DNA from: Sinomonas atrocyanea
GTDB taxonomy: Bacteria; Actinomycetota; Actinomycetes; Actinomycetales; Micrococcaceae
Direction of reading: 5' to 3'
NCBI RefSeq assembly: GCF_030811715.1
Contig: NZ_JAUSRH010000003.1
Coordinates: 434,001-498,000, forward strand
DNA length: 64,000 nt
Shown piece after piece: positions 21,416-31,259 of this stretch. Made by a program: the position numbers and the translations under genes. How positions within the stretch are numbered: position 1 is the first letter of the stretch; every line of letters begins with the position of its first letter. Below the pieces are notes generated by a model. The model was not told the origin of the DNA, did not search any database, and saw nothing but the letters and a program-made list of their open reading frames with translations.

Positions 21416-22054
21416 CTACCTGAGGACGTAGATGACCAGGAAGAGCCCGATCCACACGACGTCCACGAAGTGCCAGTAGTACGAGGTGACGATGGCCGAG
21501 GTGGCCTCGTAGTGGCCGAAGCGCTTGGCCGCGAAGGCCCGGCCGATGATGAACAGGAAGGCCACGAGGCCGCCCATCACGTGCAGGCCGTGGAAGCCGG
21601 TGGTCATGTAGAACGCGGAACCGTAGGCATTCGCCGAAAGCGTGACGTGCTCCGAGGTGAGCATCGCGTACTCGGTGGACTGGCCCGCCACGAAGAACGC
21701 ACCCATGAAGAAGGTGAGGATGAACCACTCGACCATGCCCCACTTGGCGAACGCGAAGAGGCCGCCGGTGCGACGCGGCTGGAGCCGCTCCGCCGCGAAC
21801 ACGCCCATCTGGCACGTGAAGGAGCTCGCCACGAGGACGATCGTGTTCACGAGGGCGAACGGGAAGTTGAGCTTGGCCGTCTCCTCAGCCCACAGCCCGC
21901 CCGAGGCGGCGCGGAGGGTGAAGTACATGGCGAAGAGGCCGGCGAAGAACATCAGCTCGCTGGACAGCCACACCACGGTCCCGACCGAGACCATGTTGGG
22001 GCGATTCAGCGTGGGATGTGCCGGGGTTGTCGGGGCATGAGTCGCTGTCGTCAC
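21416..22054 (-). CDS. ctaE: Cytochrome c oxidase subunit III
   Basis: CtaE is the five-helix non-redox core subunit of aa3 oxidase. The 212-residue product shows [17 protein letters not shown], the family motif around the ELMFF glutamate, [12 protein letters not shown] and [12 protein letters not shown] at the end. The frame is open further upstream, but the GTG at 22054 is chosen because a -10 (CATAAT) stands exactly six bases before it and the product then has a normal length. It is the first gene of the minus-strand respiratory unit. Confidence 0.95.
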   Translation of the reverse strand: MTTATHAPTTPAHPTLNRPNMVSVGTVVWLSSELMFFAGLFAMYFTLRAASGGLWAEETAKLNFPFALVNTIVLVASSFTCQMGVFAAERLQPRRTGGLFAFAKWGMVEWFILTFFMGAFFVAGQSTEYAMLTSEHVTLSANAYGSAFYMTTGFHGLHVMGGLVAFLFIIGRAFAAKRFGHYEATSAIVTSYYWHFVDVVWIGLFLVIYVLR

Positions 22055-22060
22055 AAGGAC

Positions 22061-22090
22061 ATTATGTCTACAAACCTCGGGTTCGCCCAA
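22061..22090 (-). promoter_or_regulatory. Promoter of the ctaE-qcrCAB unit
   Basis: On the minus strand TTGGGC (22085-22090) and CATAAT (22061-22066) are 18 bases apart, and the ctaE GTG begins six bases after the -10. The -10 lies inside the palindrome GACATTATGTC (22058-22068), which might be an operator. Confidence 0.65.
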
Positions 22091-22224
22091 CGCGAACCGC
22101 CCCTTCTCGGAACTTTTTCTACAAACCCTCGAAAACATGCGGATCCGCGGCCGTGCGCGGGTGCAGCCCGTCTCATCAGCGGAGGTTTCGGCGCCACTCC
22201 CGCGGGGTCGATAGCATCAGAGGC

Positions 22225-23310
22225 GTGAACACCGAGGCTTCCGGCAGTGGATCTGCCCATGGGGATTCTGCCAATGTGACCGCGCCCACGTGGCGGTCCC
22301 TGATCGGCGCGCTCGTCGCCGGGCGCGACCTGAGCCAGGCCGAGACGGCCTGGGCCATGGACACGATCATGGCCGGTGACGCGACCGACTCCCAGATCGC
22401 GGGCTTCCTCGTGGGCCTGCGGGCCAAGGGGGAGACCGTGGACGAGCTCGCTGGCCTCGTGAAGGGCATGGTGGCCCGGGCCACGCCGATCACCATCTCG
22501 GGGGAGAAGCTCGACATCGTCGGCACCGGCGGGGACCAGCAGAACACGGTGAACATCTCGAGCACGGCAGCGCTCGTGATGGCGGGAGCCGGCGCCAAGG
22601 TGGTCAAGCACGGCAACCGGGCCGCGTCCTCGTCCTCCGGCTCCGCAGATGTCCTCGAGGCGCTCGGGGTCCGACTCGACATGGGCGTCGACCGCGTGGC
22701 GGCGGCCGCCGAGCAGGTGGGCATCACCTTCTGCTTCGCCCAGGTCTTCCATCCCTCGTTCCGGTACACCGCGGTGCCGCGCAAGGAGCTCGCGATCCCG
22801 ACCGCGTTCAACATCCTCGGCCCGCTCACGAACCCGGCCCACGTCCAGGCCTCGGCAGTCGGGGCGGCGGACGCCCGGATGGCGCCGCTGATCGCCGGCG
22901 TCCTCGCCGAGCGCGGCAGCCGCGGGCTCGTCTTCCGCGGCGACGACGGACTCGACGAGCTCACCATCACGACCACCTCCCACCTCTGGGAGGTCCGGGA
23001 CGGGAGGCTCACGGAGTCGGTGCTCGATCCCCTCGACCTCGGCATCCCGAGGGCCACGCTCGACGACCTGCGCGGCGGCGATGCGGCCCACAACGCCGAA
23101 GTCGTCCGGCGGACCCTCGCCGGCGACCGGGGCCCGGTGCGCGACGCCGTGGTGCTCAACGCCGCCGCAGGGCTCGTGGCCTACGACCTCTCGGCGGAGG
23201 GCCCGCTGCTCGATCGGCTCGCCGCTGCGAAGCGGCGCGCCGAGGAGTCGATCGACTCCGGCGCTGCGGCCAGTGTGCTCCAGGCCTGGGTGGACTTCAC
23301 CCGAGCCTGA
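22225..23310 (+). CDS. trpD: Anthranilate phosphoribosyltransferase
   Basis: TrpD transfers phosphoribose from PRPP to anthranilate in tryptophan synthesis. The 361-residue product has the PRPP-binding loop [16 protein letters not shown], the [15 protein letters not shown] anthranilate-site loop, and [11 protein letters not shown]. The GTG at 22225 stands seven bases after TAGCAT (22212-22217), giving a probable leaderless transcript; AGAGG is too close to be a normal ribosome site. Linkage of trpD to ctaE is common in Actinobacteria, and no other trp gene is nearby. Confidence 0.96.
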   Translation: MNTEASGSGSAHGDSANVTAPTWRSLIGALVAGRDLSQAETAWAMDTIMAGDATDSQIAGFLVGLRAKGETVDELAGLVKGMVARATPITISGEKLDIVGTGGDQQNTVNISSTAALVMAGAGAKVVKHGNRAASSSSGSADVLEALGVRLDMGVDRVAAAAEQVGITFCFAQVFHPSFRYTAVPRKELAIPTAFNILGPLTNPAHVQASAVGAADARMAPLIAGVLAERGSRGLVFRGDDGLDELTITTTSHLWEVRDGRLTESVLDPLDLGIPRATLDDLRGGDAAHNAEVVRRTLAGDRGPVRDAVVLNAAAGLVAYDLSAEGPLLDRLAAAKRRAEESIDSGAAASVLQAWVDFTRA

Positions 23311-23327
23311 TCCGCGCCCCGTGCGCA

Positions 23328-23365
23328 ACGGCGGGGGCCGGGCCACGCGGCCCGGCCCCCGCCGT
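23328..23365. terminator. Terminator between trpD and the RAM-domain gene
   Basis: Perfect 17-base arms (23328-23344 and 23349-23365) around an ACGC loop lie between two convergent genes. Confidence 0.85.
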
Positions 23366-23391
23366 GTCCTCTGCGCTGGTCCTGCCCGGTG

Positions 23392-23670
23392 TCAGGACAG
23401 CCCGAGGGAGAACGCCGCGTCGAGGTCGTGGCGCGAGTAGGCGCGGAAGGCGATGTGGGTCGTCGTCTCGATGACGCCGTCGACCTTGGACAGCCGGTCG
23501 GCGACAACATCGGCGAGCTCCTCGTGCTCGCGCACGCGCGCGATCGCGATGAGGTCCCAGTCGCCGGTGACCGAGTACACCTCGCTGATGCCCGGGATGG
23601 CGGAGATCTCCTCGGCCACCTCGGGGATCTTCTTAGAGTCCGTCTGGATGAAGACGAATGCCGTGATCAT
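23392..23670 (-). CDS. Stand-alone RAM (Lrp/AsnC ligand-binding) domain protein
   Basis: This 92-residue protein is only the regulation-of-amino-acid-metabolism half of an Lrp/AsnC regulator. It runs through a beta-alpha-beta pattern starting ITAFVFIQTDSKK and including VYSVTGDWDLIAI and VIETTTHIAFR. It has no helix-turn-helix. Such single-domain proteins may bind amino acids or form mixed oligomers with full regulators, which is family knowledge. GGAGG precedes the ATG. It sits next to trpD, but a link to tryptophan is only a guess. Confidence 0.88.
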   Translation of the reverse strand: MITAFVFIQTDSKKIPEVAEEISAIPGISEVYSVTGDWDLIAIARVREHEELADVVADRLSKVDGVIETTTHIAFRAYSRHDLDAAFSLGLS

Positions 23671-23709
23671 GGTCCTCCGTTCGAAGAAGGGGCGTTCCCT
23701 GGGTTCAGC

Positions 23710-24141
23710 CTAGTGCTCCGCCCGCCGGCGCAGGGCGGCCCGCACCCCGAGGGCGACGGCGCGCCACCCGACGAGCGCGACGCCGAGGACGCTCGCGGCC
23801 ACGATGAGGAACGGCACTGCCGTGCCCTGGCCTGTGGCGGCCCGCAGCAGCATGCCGACCACGTACGCGCCGAGCCACGCGAGGACGCCGGCCGGCCAGA
23901 CGGACAGGGGCCTGCGGTGCACCAGGGGAAGGGCCCACGCGAGGGCGAGTCCCACGGCGAACGGCCATGCGGTGGACAGCGCTCCGAGCACGGGATCAGC
24001 CTCGCCGTGGCTCGCACGTCCGGTCGCCGCGAAGGCGAGGACGATGGCCGTGTCGGCGACGCCGGCGGCGATGCCCGGACTGACTCGGGGCCCGGCGGCC
24101 CGGGGCGCTGAGGGCGCGGTGGATGAAGGGGAAGGACGCAT
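23710..24141 (-). CDS. DUF3054 membrane protein
   Basis: The 143-residue product has four hydrophobic helices (GVADTAIVLAFAATG, LGALSTAWPFAVGLALAWALPLV, GVLAWLGAYVVGMLLRAA and VPFLIVAASVLGVALVGWRAVAL) and a basic tail, the pattern of DUF3054. Function is unknown. TAGGCT (24148-24153, complement) stands exactly six bases before the ATG, so the mRNA is probably leaderless. Confidence 0.8.
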   Translation of the reverse strand: MRPSPSSTAPSAPRAAGPRVSPGIAAGVADTAIVLAFAATGRASHGEADPVLGALSTAWPFAVGLALAWALPLVHRRPLSVWPAGVLAWLGAYVVGMLLRAATGQGTAVPFLIVAASVLGVALVGWRAVALGVRAALRRRAEH

Positions 24142-24297
24142 GCCTCCAGCCTACGCGCGGAAGGCGACGGCCCGCCGTCGTGCATCCGTCCCCGAGGGGC
24201 GGGCGGTTCCGAACGGCTCCGCCCCGCCCCTTCCACCTCGGGGCGGTGCGCGGAAGAATGCGGGCAGCGAGGGACGCTGCGACCGCCCGGAGGAACC

Positions 24298-24774
24298 ATG
24301 CCCGAGATGACCACCTGCCTGTGGTTCGACACGCAGGCCGAGGACGCCGCCCGGTACTACACGGGGATCTTTCCGAATTCCCGCATCACGGGGATCGAGC
24401 GGTACGGCGAGGCCGGTCCGCGGGAGCAGGGGAGCGTGATGACCGCCGCGTTCGAACTCGACGGCCGTCCGTTCCTGGCCCTCAACGGCGGACCGGAGTT
24501 CACGTTCACGGAGGCGGTCTCCATCCAGATCTTCTGCCGGGACCAGGACGAGGTGGACCACTACTGGAACGCGCTCACCGCGGACGGCGGCGAGGAGAGC
24601 CAGTGCGGCTGGCTCAAGGACCGCTTCGGGTTCTCGTGGCAGGTCATCCCGACCCGGCTCGAGGAGCTGCGCACGGACCCGGATCGGGCCCGCGCGCAGC
24701 GGGCCTTCGCCGCGATGCTCTCGATGCGCAAGATCGTGATCGCGGACCTCGAGGCCGCGGCCGACGCCGGCTGA
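24298..24774 (+). CDS. VOC (PhnB-like glyoxalase-fold) protein
   Basis: The 158-residue product belongs to the PhnB/3-demethylubiquinone-methyltransferase-like branch of the vicinal oxygen chelate fold. It starts CLWFDTQAEDAARYYTGIFP and contains FLALNGGPEFTFTEAVSIQIFCRDQDEVDHYW and CGWLKDRFGFSWQVIP. Members are mostly of unknown function. The ATG at 24298 follows GGAGGAACC. It stands just before the YCII/ECF42 pair; PhnB-like and YCII proteins often occur near such sigma factors, so a regulatory link is possible. Confidence 0.85.
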   Translation: MPEMTTCLWFDTQAEDAARYYTGIFPNSRITGIERYGEAGPREQGSVMTAAFELDGRPFLALNGGPEFTFTEAVSIQIFCRDQDEVDHYWNALTADGGEESQCGWLKDRFGFSWQVIPTRLEELRTDPDRARAQRAFAAMLSMRKIVIADLEAAADAG

Positions 24775-24819
24775 GCAGCCGCGCACGGAGGACCCGCCCC
24801 GCGCTCCTTCCGCCCGCCG

Positions 24820-24846
24820 TGTCGAAATCCGTGCCCGCCGTTCGTC
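24820..24846 (+). promoter_or_regulatory. Probable ECF42-type sigma promoter of the YCII-sigma operon
   Basis: TGTCGA (24820-24825) and CGTC (24843-24846) are spaced by 17 bases and lie about 50 bases before the YCII start. As I recall, TGTCGA is the -35 motif reported for ECF42 sigma factors, and a CGTC -10 is typical of ECF promoters. This suggests the operon is activated by its own sigma factor. Confidence 0.6.
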
Positions 24847-24893
24847 CAGTAGGTGAGGGGCCGACGGGGCCCCGCGACAGGAGGCGAGAAGCC

Positions 24894-25259
24894 ATGACCC
24901 AGTATCTGATCAGCATGTACCAGCCCGACGGCATCGTGCCGCCGCCCGAATTCCTCGCGCCCATCATGGCCAAGCTCGCGCAGCTGACGGCCGACCTCAA
25001 GGCGGCGGGGGCCTACGTCTATGGGAACGGCCTCGCGGACGCGTCATCCGCGACGGTGCTGCGCGCGGACGGGGGAGAGGTGCTCGTCACGGACGGGCCC
25101 TACCTCGAGGGCAAGGAGCACATGGGCGGCTTTGACATCGTCGAGGCCCCCGACCTCGATGCGGCCCTCGCCTGGGGGCGCAGGTTCGCCGAGATCACCG
25201 GCCTGCCGATCGAAGTCAGGCCCTTCGCCGGCATCCCCGCGCCGAGCACGGGTGGCTGA
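24894..25259 (+). CDS. YCII-related (DGPF domain) protein
   Basis: The 121-residue product has the YCII fold and the DGPF-type motif VTDGPYLEGKEHMGGF, preceded by MTQYLISMYQPDG. These proteins are encoded next to ECF42 sigma factors in many actinobacteria; their biochemical role is unknown. AGGAGG stands nine bases before the ATG. The stop lies inside the start of the sigma gene (eight-base overlap), so the two are translated together. A long frame opening upstream is an artefact of GC content. Confidence 0.9.
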   Translation: MTQYLISMYQPDGIVPPPEFLAPIMAKLAQLTADLKAAGAYVYGNGLADASSATVLRADGGEVLVTDGPYLEGKEHMGGFDIVEAPDLDAALAWGRRFAEITGLPIEVRPFAGIPAPSTGG

Positions 25260-26472
25260 GGCCGAGGACGCCCGGACCGTCGCTGCCGTGTTCCGCGAGG
25301 AGTACGGCAGGGCGGTCTCGGTGCTCATGCGCACCACCGGCGACCTGGGCCTCGCGGAGGACGCGGTGCAGGAGGCGTTCGCCGCTGCAGCCCAGCGCTG
25401 GCCCGCCGACGGCGTCCCCGAGCACCCCGGTGCCTGGATCATCACGACGGCGCGGCGCCGCGCCGTCGACCGCTTCCGCCGCGAAGCTGCCCGGGGGAGC
25501 AAGGAGGCCGCCGCTGCCGACCTCGCCGACGACGCGCCGAGGTCGGAACCGTTCGGCGACGACCGGCTTGCGCTCCTGTTCGTCTGCTGCCACCCCGCCT
25601 TGGCCATGCCCGCCCGGGTTGCGCTTGCCCTCAGGGTCATCGGCGGACTCACGACGGCGCAGATCGCCGCCGCCTTCCTCGTCACCGAGGCGACGCTCGC
25701 CCAGCGGATCTCGCGCGCGAAGGCCAAGATCCGCGACGCGCGCATCCCGTACCGGATACCGGCCGCAGAGGAGCTGCCCGAACGGCTCGCGGGCGTCCTG
25801 GCCGTGATCTACCTCATCTACAACGAGGGCTACTCCGCGGGACTGGGGGAGCCGCCCGCGCGGGCAGGGCTGTGCGCCGAGGCCGTGCGGCTCGCGCGCG
25901 TGCTCGTCCGGCTCCTGCCGCACGAACCGGAGGCCACGGGACTGCTCGCGCTGCTCCTGCTCTCCGAGTCGCGGCGGAACGCGCGCTCCGGGCCCGGCGG
26001 AGTCCTCGTGCCGCTCGCGGAGCAGGACCGGTCGCACTGGGACGGCGTCCTCATCGCGGAGGGCACCGCACTCGTGCGGGAGTGCCTCGCGCGCGGACGG
26101 CTGGGACAGTACCAGCTCCAGGCTGCCATCCAGGCGGAGCACGCCGCAGCGGCATCGTCCGAGGCGACCGACTGGAGGCGGATCGTGAGGCTGTATGACC
26201 TGCTCGCAGAGGTGGCGCCCGGGCCCGTGGTCCAGCTCAACCGGGCGGTCGCGGTGGCGGAGGCCCAGGGCCCCGCGGCTGCGCTGGCCCTCGTGGACGG
26301 GCTTGGCCTCGCCGGGTACCACGTCTACCACGCCGTGCGGGCCGACCTCCTCGCAAGGACCGGCCGCGCCGCCGAGGCCGCCGCCGAGTACGCGGAGGCG
26401 GCGCAGCTGGCGCCGAGTGCAGGGGAGCGGTCCTATCTCGAGGAGCGTGGCCACCGGCTCGCAGGAGCGTGA
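25252..26472 (+). CDS. ECF-family RNA polymerase sigma factor, ECF42 type with C-terminal extension
   Basis: The 406-residue product starts with a sigma-70 region 2 (VFREEYGRAVSVLMRTTGDLGLAEDAVQEAF) and region 4 (LALRVIGGLTTAQIAAAFLVTEATLAQRISRAKAKI). About 230 extra residues follow, beginning RIPAAEELPERLAGVLAVIYLIYNEGY and ending in TPR-like helices. That architecture and the adjacent DGPF gene are hallmarks of ECF42 sigma factors, which have no anti-sigma gene. The GTG at 25252 overlaps the YCII stop. The signal sensed is unknown. Confidence 0.92.
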   Translation: MAEAEDARTVAAVFREEYGRAVSVLMRTTGDLGLAEDAVQEAFAAAAQRWPADGVPEHPGAWIITTARRRAVDRFRREAARGSKEAAAADLADDAPRSEPFGDDRLALLFVCCHPALAMPARVALALRVIGGLTTAQIAAAFLVTEATLAQRISRAKAKIRDARIPYRIPAAEELPERLAGVLAVIYLIYNEGYSAGLGEPPARAGLCAEAVRLARVLVRLLPHEPEATGLLALLLLSESRRNARSGPGGVLVPLAEQDRSHWDGVLIAEGTALVRECLARGRLGQYQLQAAIQAEHAAAASSEATDWRRIVRLYDLLAEVAPGPVVQLNRAVAVAEAQGPAAALALVDGLGLAGYHVYHAVRADLLARTGRAAEAAAEYAEAAQLAPSAGERSYLEERGHRLAGA

Positions 26473-26540
26473 CGACGGGGCCAGGAGCCGGATCCACAGC
26501 GTGGAAACGAACAGGAACTCCCACCGCCCGATTCCAGCTC

Positions 26541-26552
26541 AGTTGACATAAT
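26541..26552 (+). repeat. First copy of a 12-base direct repeat
   Basis: AGTTGACATAAT recurs at 26747-26758. This copy continues CGACGGCGG. The 384-base gap 26473-26856 between the sigma factor and the P450 otherwise holds an AT-richer patch (about 26590-26630) with no open frame that I can defend. Confidence 0.5.
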
Positions 26553-26746
26553 CGACGGCGGCAGCGCACCGGGCGGTCCGCGCCAAGGGCCGAAAATCGC
26601 AAAAGGTACCTCTCGCCGATTTCCGGTTTTCCAGGCCTCCGCGCCGAGGGGATTCCCGCGCGGCGCGCGGCGCTTCCGGCTGGCTCGGGCCGCGGGGGAG
26701 GCAGCGGGATGGGAGGGACGGCGGCTCAGCCGCGCCCCCGACGCTT

Positions 26747-26770
26747 AGTTGACATAATGTCGATTATCGG
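26747..26770 (+). repeat. Second copy of the 12-base repeat, with dif-like symmetry
   Basis: AGTTGACATAAT is here followed by GTCGATTATCGG, so ATAAT and ATTAT face each other across four bases. The shape recalls XerCD dif-like or resolvase subsites, but no recombinase gene is present. GACATAATGTC also occurs in the ctaE promoter, so a promoter remnant is an alternative. Confidence 0.35.
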
Positions 26771-26856
26771 CGTTCTAGGTGGAGGGCCTCCCAAGCGCCC
26801 GTGCAGCCACCGCGGCACTCCAGAAGCCGACGTTCACGTTCCAGTTCACCGGAGGT

Positions 26857-28161
26857 TCAGTACGTCAGGGGCAGCGCGGGGATCCCGCGCAGGGGGACGA
26901 CTCTCTGGCGGACCTCCTCGGGAGCGACAGCGAGCCGCAGGTCGGGGCAACGCCTGAAGAGGGTGCCCACCGCGATCCGGCCCTCGAGCCGGGCCAGCGG
27001 CGCGCCGAGGCAGGCATGCACGCCCTTGCCGAACGCCAGATGGCGGCGGGCGTCGGGGCGGGTGATGTCGAACCGGTCGGGGTCGTCGAACCGCGCCGGG
27101 TCCCGATCGGCGGCAGCGAGGATCGGCAGCACGAGCTCCCCGCGCCGGACGTCGACCCCACCGAGCTCGAGGTCCTCGAGCGCGTAGCGCTCGCTGGCGA
27201 ACTCGGCCGGGCCCCAGCAGCGCAGCGTTTCCTCGACCGCGCCGTCGACGAGGGCCGGGTCTGCAGCCAGCGCGGCGCGCTGGGCTGGATGGGTGAGCAG
27301 CGCGTAGGCCGCCGAGGCGATGAGGTTGACCGTGGTGATGTGCCCGGCCAGGATCAGCAGGAAGATCATCGCCACCAGCTCATCCTGGTCCAGGCTGTCG
27401 CCGTCCTGAGCGGCCTGCACCAGGTGCGTGAGCAGGTCCTCGCCCGGTGCGGCGGACTTCGCGGCCACGAGTTCACGGCTGTAGGCCACGAAAGCCCGCA
27501 TCCCGGCTGCCATGCCGTCTTCGGGCTGGAAGCCGGAGCGAAGCAGCTCCTCGGTCCAGCCGTGGACGCGGGACCGGTCCGACTCCGGGATGCCGAGCAG
27601 CTCGAAGATCACCGCGATGGGCAGCGGATAGGCGTAGGCGGAGACCAGTTCGAGCTCGCGGTCTGGAGCGGCCTGCCCCCGGGCGCCGGACTCGGCCTCC
27701 GCGGCGTCGAGCAGGCGGTCCGCGATGTGCTGGATCCGGGGAGCCCACGCGGCGACCGCGCGGGCGGTGAAGCTGGGCTGGATCAGCTTGCGCAGCCTGG
27801 TGTGCTCGGGCGGGTCCAGGGCGAGCAGGTTGCGCAGCAGTACCCGGGTTTCGGGATCGTCTCCGCCCGGCATCGCCGCCAGCTCCTCAGCGGACAGTCC
27901 GGTGCGCGGATCGACGCTGAGACGGTCATCGACCAGTGCGGCCACGGTGGCGTCGTATCCGGTCACCGCCCAGAGGGGTCGGTCCCGGAAGGGCGCCGGC
28001 ACCGATCCCCGCATGCTGTCCGTGATCAGCGCGCGGTGGACCGGACAGGCGGCCCGGAGGGCCGCATAGCGCTCAGAGGCCTGGTCCGGGAAGTCGGGAT
28101 CTCCCAGATCGAGCCGCCCGGTTTCCGGCACGAAGGCATCCGGTGCCGCTGCGTCGCCCAT
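26857..28161 (-). CDS. Cytochrome P450 monooxygenase
   Basis: The 434-residue soluble bacterial P450 has the I-helix oxygen-binding motif AGHITT, the K-helix EETLR, and the heme loop FGKGVHACLGAPLAR with thiolate Cys384. It resembles class I enzymes that hydroxylate macrolides or other small molecules (CYP107-like), by general pattern only. No ferredoxin, ferredoxin reductase or biosynthetic gene is next to it, so partner and substrate are unknown. GGAAGG lies ten bases before the ATG. A perfect 14-base palindrome lies 76 bases upstream (28237-28250). Confidence 0.93.
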   Translation of the reverse strand: MGDAAAPDAFVPETGRLDLGDPDFPDQASERYAALRAACPVHRALITDSMRGSVPAPFRDRPLWAVTGYDATVAALVDDRLSVDPRTGLSAEELAAMPGGDDPETRVLLRNLLALDPPEHTRLRKLIQPSFTARAVAAWAPRIQHIADRLLDAAEAESGARGQAAPDRELELVSAYAYPLPIAVIFELLGIPESDRSRVHGWTEELLRSGFQPEDGMAAGMRAFVAYSRELVAAKSAAPGEDLLTHLVQAAQDGDSLDQDELVAMIFLLILAGHITTVNLIASAAYALLTHPAQRAALAADPALVDGAVEETLRCWGPAEFASERYALEDLELGGVDVRRGELVLPILAAADRDPARFDDPDRFDITRPDARRHLAFGKGVHACLGAPLARLEGRIAVGTLFRRCPDLRLAVAPEEVRQRVVPLRGIPALPLTY

Positions 28162-28236
28162 GATCGTGTGTCCTTCCGCGTGCGGGGGTTCCCCTGCCAG
28201 CGCACCGCTGCGGATGGTGGACGAGTAGAGCCGAAG

Positions 28237-28250
28237 GTCCTGCGCAGGAC
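28237..28250. promoter_or_regulatory. Perfect palindrome upstream of the P450 gene, candidate operator
   Basis: GTCCTGCGCAGGAC is a 14-base perfect palindrome. Its 12-base core TCCTGCGCAGGA is repeated at 28484-28495. It lies between the P450 start and the end of the broken DUF4236 gene. A short terminator is possible, but there is no loop. Confidence 0.45.
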
Positions 28251-28263
28251 AGCAGCTGAAACG

Positions 28264-28424
28264 TCAGAGCCTCCAGGACAGCCCCTTGCCCAGCCGGATC
28301 CTGATCCTGCCGCGGCTGTTGACCGTCACAGGGCCAATCGGCGGCTCACCGAGGCACCGCCCTTGGAGATGTTCAGGCGGGTGTTCTTCCCGAGCTTGAC
28401 GGTCCTGCGGAAGATGAGTCCCAT
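28264..28424 (-). pseudogene. Frameshifted DUF4236 small protein gene
   Basis: From ATG 28424 the frame reads MGLIFRRTVKLGKNTRLN then ISKGGASVSRR and stops early. The expected continuation, IGPVTVNSRGRIRIRLGKG followed by LSWRL, is present in another frame up to the stop at 28264. The junction is at SVSRR/IGPVTV, near 28336. One missing base would restore a protein of about 54 residues with the DUF4236 pattern (MGxxFRK...LGKxxRLNxSKxG...). Either the gene is recently broken or one base was lost in sequencing. Function of DUF4236 is unknown. Confidence 0.75.
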
Positions 28425-28474
28425 GGTGCGTGCCCTTTCTCGGCGCTCCCCCGACGACGAGTCCATCGCCTCTG

Positions 28475-28518
28475 GTGTCAGTCTCCTGCGCAGGACTGAC
28501 AGAACTGGACACTGACAC
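28475..28518. promoter_or_regulatory. Second palindrome copy with nested inverted repeats, candidate operator
   Basis: The core TCCTGCGCAGGA (28484-28495) is bordered by GTCAGTC on the left and CTGAC on the right, and GTGTCAGT (28475-28482) is inverted again as ACTGACAC (28511-28518). The region lies between the divergent DUF4236 and DUF2277 genes, where a shared regulator could act. Confidence 0.5.
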
Positions 28519-28543
28519 GGCCCCGCGACGCTGCACCGAACCG

Positions 28544-28572
28544 GTGACCCGGATCACTGTGGCGCGTATCGT
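28544..28572 (+). promoter_or_regulatory. Promoter of the DUF2277 gene (leaderless)
   Basis: GTGACC (28544-28549), a 17-base spacer and TATCGT (28567-28572) precede the ATG by six bases. The -10 is identical to that of the leucine leader peptide. Confidence 0.6.
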
Positions 28573-28578
28573 CGAGGC

Positions 28579-28853
28579 ATGTGCCGGAACATCCACACGC
28601 TCCACAACTTCGAGCCCGCGGCCGCCTCCGAGGAGGTCCACGCGGCCGCCCTGCAGTACGTGCGCAAGATCGCAGGCACCACGAAGCCTTCGAAGGCGAA
28701 CCAGGACGCGTTCGACCGCGCCGTGGCGGAGATCGCCCACATCACGGCGCACCTGCTCGACGATCTGGTGGCGACGACCCCGCCGAAGAACCGCGAAGAG
28801 GAGGCGGCCAAGGCACGAGCCCGGGCAGAGCGCTCGGGGCGGTACGCCACCGC

Positions 28854-28857
<4 letters not shown>
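28579..28857 (+). CDS. DUF2277 family protein
   Basis: The 92-residue product starts [15 protein letters not shown], the hallmark of DUF2277, whose Cys-Arg-Asn-Ile start is strongly conserved. A helical body follows with [23 protein letters not shown] and a charged tail. Its function is unknown. The conserved first residues and the -10 six bases upstream fix the start. Its stop (28855-28857) overlaps the stop of the convergent UvrA-like gene. Confidence 0.88.
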
Positions 28858-31223
<2,366 letters not shown>

Positions 31224-31259
31224 GGGCCCAGTGTAGGCGGGCAGCGGGGCGGGATCCGG

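Noticed and set aside
24123-24893. A frame joining the VOC gene region to the YCII protein as one fusion
   Set aside because: The upstream part is a different frame of the VOC gene. AGGAGG and the ECF promoter mark the YCII start at 24894.
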